Under the pieces are notes generated by a model. The model saw only the letters and a program-made list of their open reading frames with translations, did no database searches and was not told where the DNA came from. 30,721 bases of DNA from Pseudomonadota bacterium (GTDB taxonomy: Bacteria; Pseudomonadota; Gammaproteobacteria; Burkholderiales; Burkholderiaceae_B): NCBI GenBank assembly GCA_023427085.1, contig JAEZBO010000158.1, positions 1 to 30,721 on the forward strand, written 5' to 3'. The position numbers and the translations under genes were made by a program. Of the stretch, positions 27,981 through 30,721 are shown piece by piece (position 1 is the stretch's first letter; the number at the start of each line of letters is the position of its first letter).

Positions 27981-28994
27981 ATGAGCGCGGTAATGGATAA
28001 TAGTGTGCCTAGACGCGGCCCTGTCCCGCTTGTTGAAACCGGCACTCCCTCCCCCATGCAAAAGAATCGCAACACGCTGATGGATGCGTTTTTCAAGAAT
28101 TTGACCCGCAGCTTTGCGTTCCTGGTGTTCAGCCTGCTGGCTGCCATCATGGTTTCGCTGATCTACGGCAGCCGAGAAACCCTGTCCGAGTACGGCATCG
28201 CCTTCCTGTGGACCAACGAATGGGATCCGGTCAATAACGTCTACGGCGCCATGGTGCCGATCGTCGGCACGCTGTTGACCTCGTTCATCGCGCTGGCCAT
28301 CGCCGTGCCGGTGTCGTTCGGCATCGCGATGTTCCTGACCGAACTGTCGCCGACCTGGCTGCGCCGCCCGCTGGGCACCGCCATCGAGATGCTGGCCGCC
28401 ATCCCGTCGATCATCTACGGCATGTGGGGCCTGTTCGTGTTCGTGCCGGTGTTCCAGAAATACGTGCAGCCCGGCATGATCTCGACGCTCGGCAGCCTGC
28501 CGCTGATCGGCGGCTTCTTCTCGGGCCCGCCGTTCGGCATCGGCATCTTCACCGCCGGCCTGATCCTGTCGATCATGATCATCCCGTTCATCGCCGCGGT
28601 CATGCGCGACGTGTTCGAACTGGTGCCGCCGCTGCTCAAGGAGTCCGCCTACGGCCTGGGCAGCAGCACCTGGGAAGTCATGTGGAAGGTCGTGCTGCCG
28701 TTCACCCGTTCGGGCGTCATCGGCGGCATCATGCTGGGCCTGGGCCGCGCGCTGGGCGAGACGATGGCGGTCACCTTCGTGATCGGCAACGCCTTCCGGC
28801 TGCCGGACTCGGTGTTTGCACCGGCTAACTCGATCGCCTCGGCGCTGGCCAACGAGTTCAACGAAGCCGGCGGCATGCAGAAGTCCGCGCTGATCGAGCT
28901 CGGCCTGATCCTGTTCCTGATCACCACCGTGGTGCTGGCCCTGTCCAAGGTCCTGCTGCTGCGCCTGTCCAAATCCGAAGGCGCGAAGTCCTGA
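27981..28994 (+). CDS. pstC: Phosphate ABC transporter permease PstC
   Basis: The 337-residue inner-membrane protein has a cytoplasmic N-terminus and about six to seven membrane helices (first about 43-62, then 92-120, 133-157, 186-206, 244-268 and 304-326). The EAA loop that meets the ATPase lies at about 209-240 (RDVFELVPPLLKESAYGLG, then WEVMWKVVLP), followed by GLGRALGETMAVTFVIGN, a PstC hallmark. GGAA at 27968-27971 supports ATG 27981; the in-frame ATG at 28056 is a less likely start. The stop overlaps the pstA start by one base (TGATG), so the two are coupled. Confidence 0.95.
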   Translation: MSAVMDNSVPRRGPVPLVETGTPSPMQKNRNTLMDAFFKNLTRSFAFLVFSLLAAIMVSLIYGSRETLSEYGIAFLWTNEWDPVNNVYGAMVPIVGTLLTSFIALAIAVPVSFGIAMFLTELSPTWLRRPLGTAIEMLAAIPSIIYGMWGLFVFVPVFQKYVQPGMISTLGSLPLIGGFFSGPPFGIGIFTAGLILSIMIIPFIAAVMRDVFELVPPLLKESAYGLGSSTWEVMWKVVLPFTRSGVIGGIMLGLGRALGETMAVTFVIGNAFRLPDSVFAPANSIASALANEFNEAGGMQKSALIELGLILFLITTVVLALSKVLLLRLSKSEGAKS

Positions 28995-29887
28995 TGGCTA
29001 CGAGCACACCTACCATGAATGAAGCGCGCACCGCTCCCGCCTCCGTGCTGCGGATGGAGAACCCGATCTACCGCCGCCGGCGGGTCGTCAACAAGATCAT
29101 GCTGACGCTGTCGCTGGCGACGCTGATCTTCGGCCTGTTCTGGCTGTTCTGGATCATCGCCACGCTGATCATCAAGGGCGGCGCGGCCATGAGCCTGACG
29201 CTGTTCACCGAGATCACGCCGCCGCCGGGGCAGGCGGGCGGCCTGCTCAACGCGATCCTGGGCAGCGTCGTGATGGCGGGCGTGGGCACGCTGATCGGCA
29301 CGCCGATCGGCATCCTGGCCGGCACCTACCTGGCCGAATACGGCCAGCGCGGCTGGCTGGCGCCGGCCACGCGCTTTCTCAACGACGTGCTGCTGTCGGC
29401 CCCGTCGATCGTGATCGGCCTGTTCATCTACGCCGTCTACGTCTACCAGGTCGGCCACTACTCGGGCTGGGCCGGTGCGCTGGCGCTGTCGATCCTGGTG
29501 ATCCCGGTGGTGGTGCGCACCACCGACAACATGCTGCTGCTGGTGCCCAACAGCCTGCGCGAAGCCTGCGCCGCGCTCGGTTGCCCCAAGTGGCGCATGA
29601 TCACGCTGGTCTGTTACCGCGCCGCGCGCACCGGCATCATCACCGGCGTGCTGCTGGCGGTGGCCCGCATCTCGGGCGAGACCGCGCCGCTGCTGTTCAC
29701 CGCGCTGTCGAACCAGTTCATGTCCTTCGACATGAACGGCCCGATGGCCAACCTGCCCGTCGTGATCTACCAATACGCCGCCAGCCCGTTCACGGACTGG
29801 AACACGCTGGCCTGGGCCGGCGCCGCGCTGATCACGCTGCTGGTGCTGGGCATCAACATCCTGGCACGCAACCTCTTTCGTAAGTGA
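28994..29887 (+). CDS. pstA: Phosphate ABC transporter permease PstA
   Basis: The 297-residue partner of PstC has about six membrane helices (first about 36-60). The EAA loop is visible as NSLREACAALGCPKWRM (186-202), and the downstream AVARISGETAPLLFTALSNQ segment is characteristic of PstA. The PstA/PstC pair forms the phosphate channel. The ATG at 28994 overlaps the pstC stop. A further ATPase frame (pstB) begins 37 bp after its stop, as expected for the operon. Confidence 0.95.
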   Translation: MATSTPTMNEARTAPASVLRMENPIYRRRRVVNKIMLTLSLATLIFGLFWLFWIIATLIIKGGAAMSLTLFTEITPPPGQAGGLLNAILGSVVMAGVGTLIGTPIGILAGTYLAEYGQRGWLAPATRFLNDVLLSAPSIVIGLFIYAVYVYQVGHYSGWAGALALSILVIPVVVRTTDNMLLLVPNSLREACAALGCPKWRMITLVCYRAARTGIITGVLLAVARISGETAPLLFTALSNQFMSFDMNGPMANLPVVIYQYAASPFTDWNTLAWAGAALITLLVLGINILARNLFRK

Positions 29888-29924
29888 AGCGCCGCAGGCC
29901 CACTGACAACGCACTGGATACGCT

Positions 29925-30721
<797 letters not shown>

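Overview
The window is a GC-rich stretch of ordinary, densely coded bacterial chromosome. Gene content and order (dnaX-ybaB-recR; tal beside carA; carA-carB leading to greA; yhbY and rlmE diverging; ftsH-folP-glmM; ppx and ppk diverging; pstS-pstC-pstA) point to a betaproteobacterium of the order Burkholderiales, most likely an Alcaligenaceae/Bordetella-like lineage. The taxonomic call rests on recognised protein sequences and gene order, not on a database search.

Layout. Positions 1-2157: 3' part of dnaX, then ybaB and recR, a DNA replication/repair cluster. 2288-4924: a three-gene ABC importer of the NitT/TauT type (Tat-exported binding protein, ATPase, permease) with unknown substrate. 5103-6335: a YeeE/YedE sulfur-compound transporter preceded by an AT-rich palindrome. 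6341-7297 (minus): transaldolase. 7539-12020: carA and carB (carbamoyl phosphate synthesis for arginine and pyrimidines), then a short-chain dehydrogenase (12071-12826). 12832-13479 (minus): a histidine phosphatase. 13677-14999: a uracil/pyrimidine permease with a good intrinsic terminator. 15381-15857: greA behind a structured leader. 15899-16324: a small DUF4149-type membrane protein. 16273-16875 (minus): yhbY, diverging from rlmE (16893-17534), then ftsH-folP-glmM (17721-21838). 21963-22799: an OlsB-like acyltransferase. 22842-24332 (minus) ppx and 24507-26582 ppk: polyphosphate breakdown and synthesis from a shared intergenic region. 26818-29887: pstS, pstC, pstA for high-affinity phosphate import behind a clear Pho box.

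The most important anomaly is at the right end. The reading frame starting at 29925 begins as PstB, the phosphate-transport ATPase expected after pstA, but just after the Walker A motif (about 30063-30095) it becomes a NitT/TauT/SsuB-type ATPase with different codon preferences, and runs off the window. The switch sits inside a motif that is nearly identical among ABC ATPases, so I read it as a probable assembly chimera at a contig end rather than a real fusion; sequence right of about 30095 should not be assigned to this genome without read-level checks.

I found no CRISPR array, insertion sequence, prophage, tRNA or rRNA gene and no convincing new defence or biosynthetic system. The remaining points of interest are regulatory: the Pho box at pstS, a sigma-32-like promoter at ftsH, a possible leaderless yhbY transcript, the greA leader, and several unexplained inverted repeats between genes.
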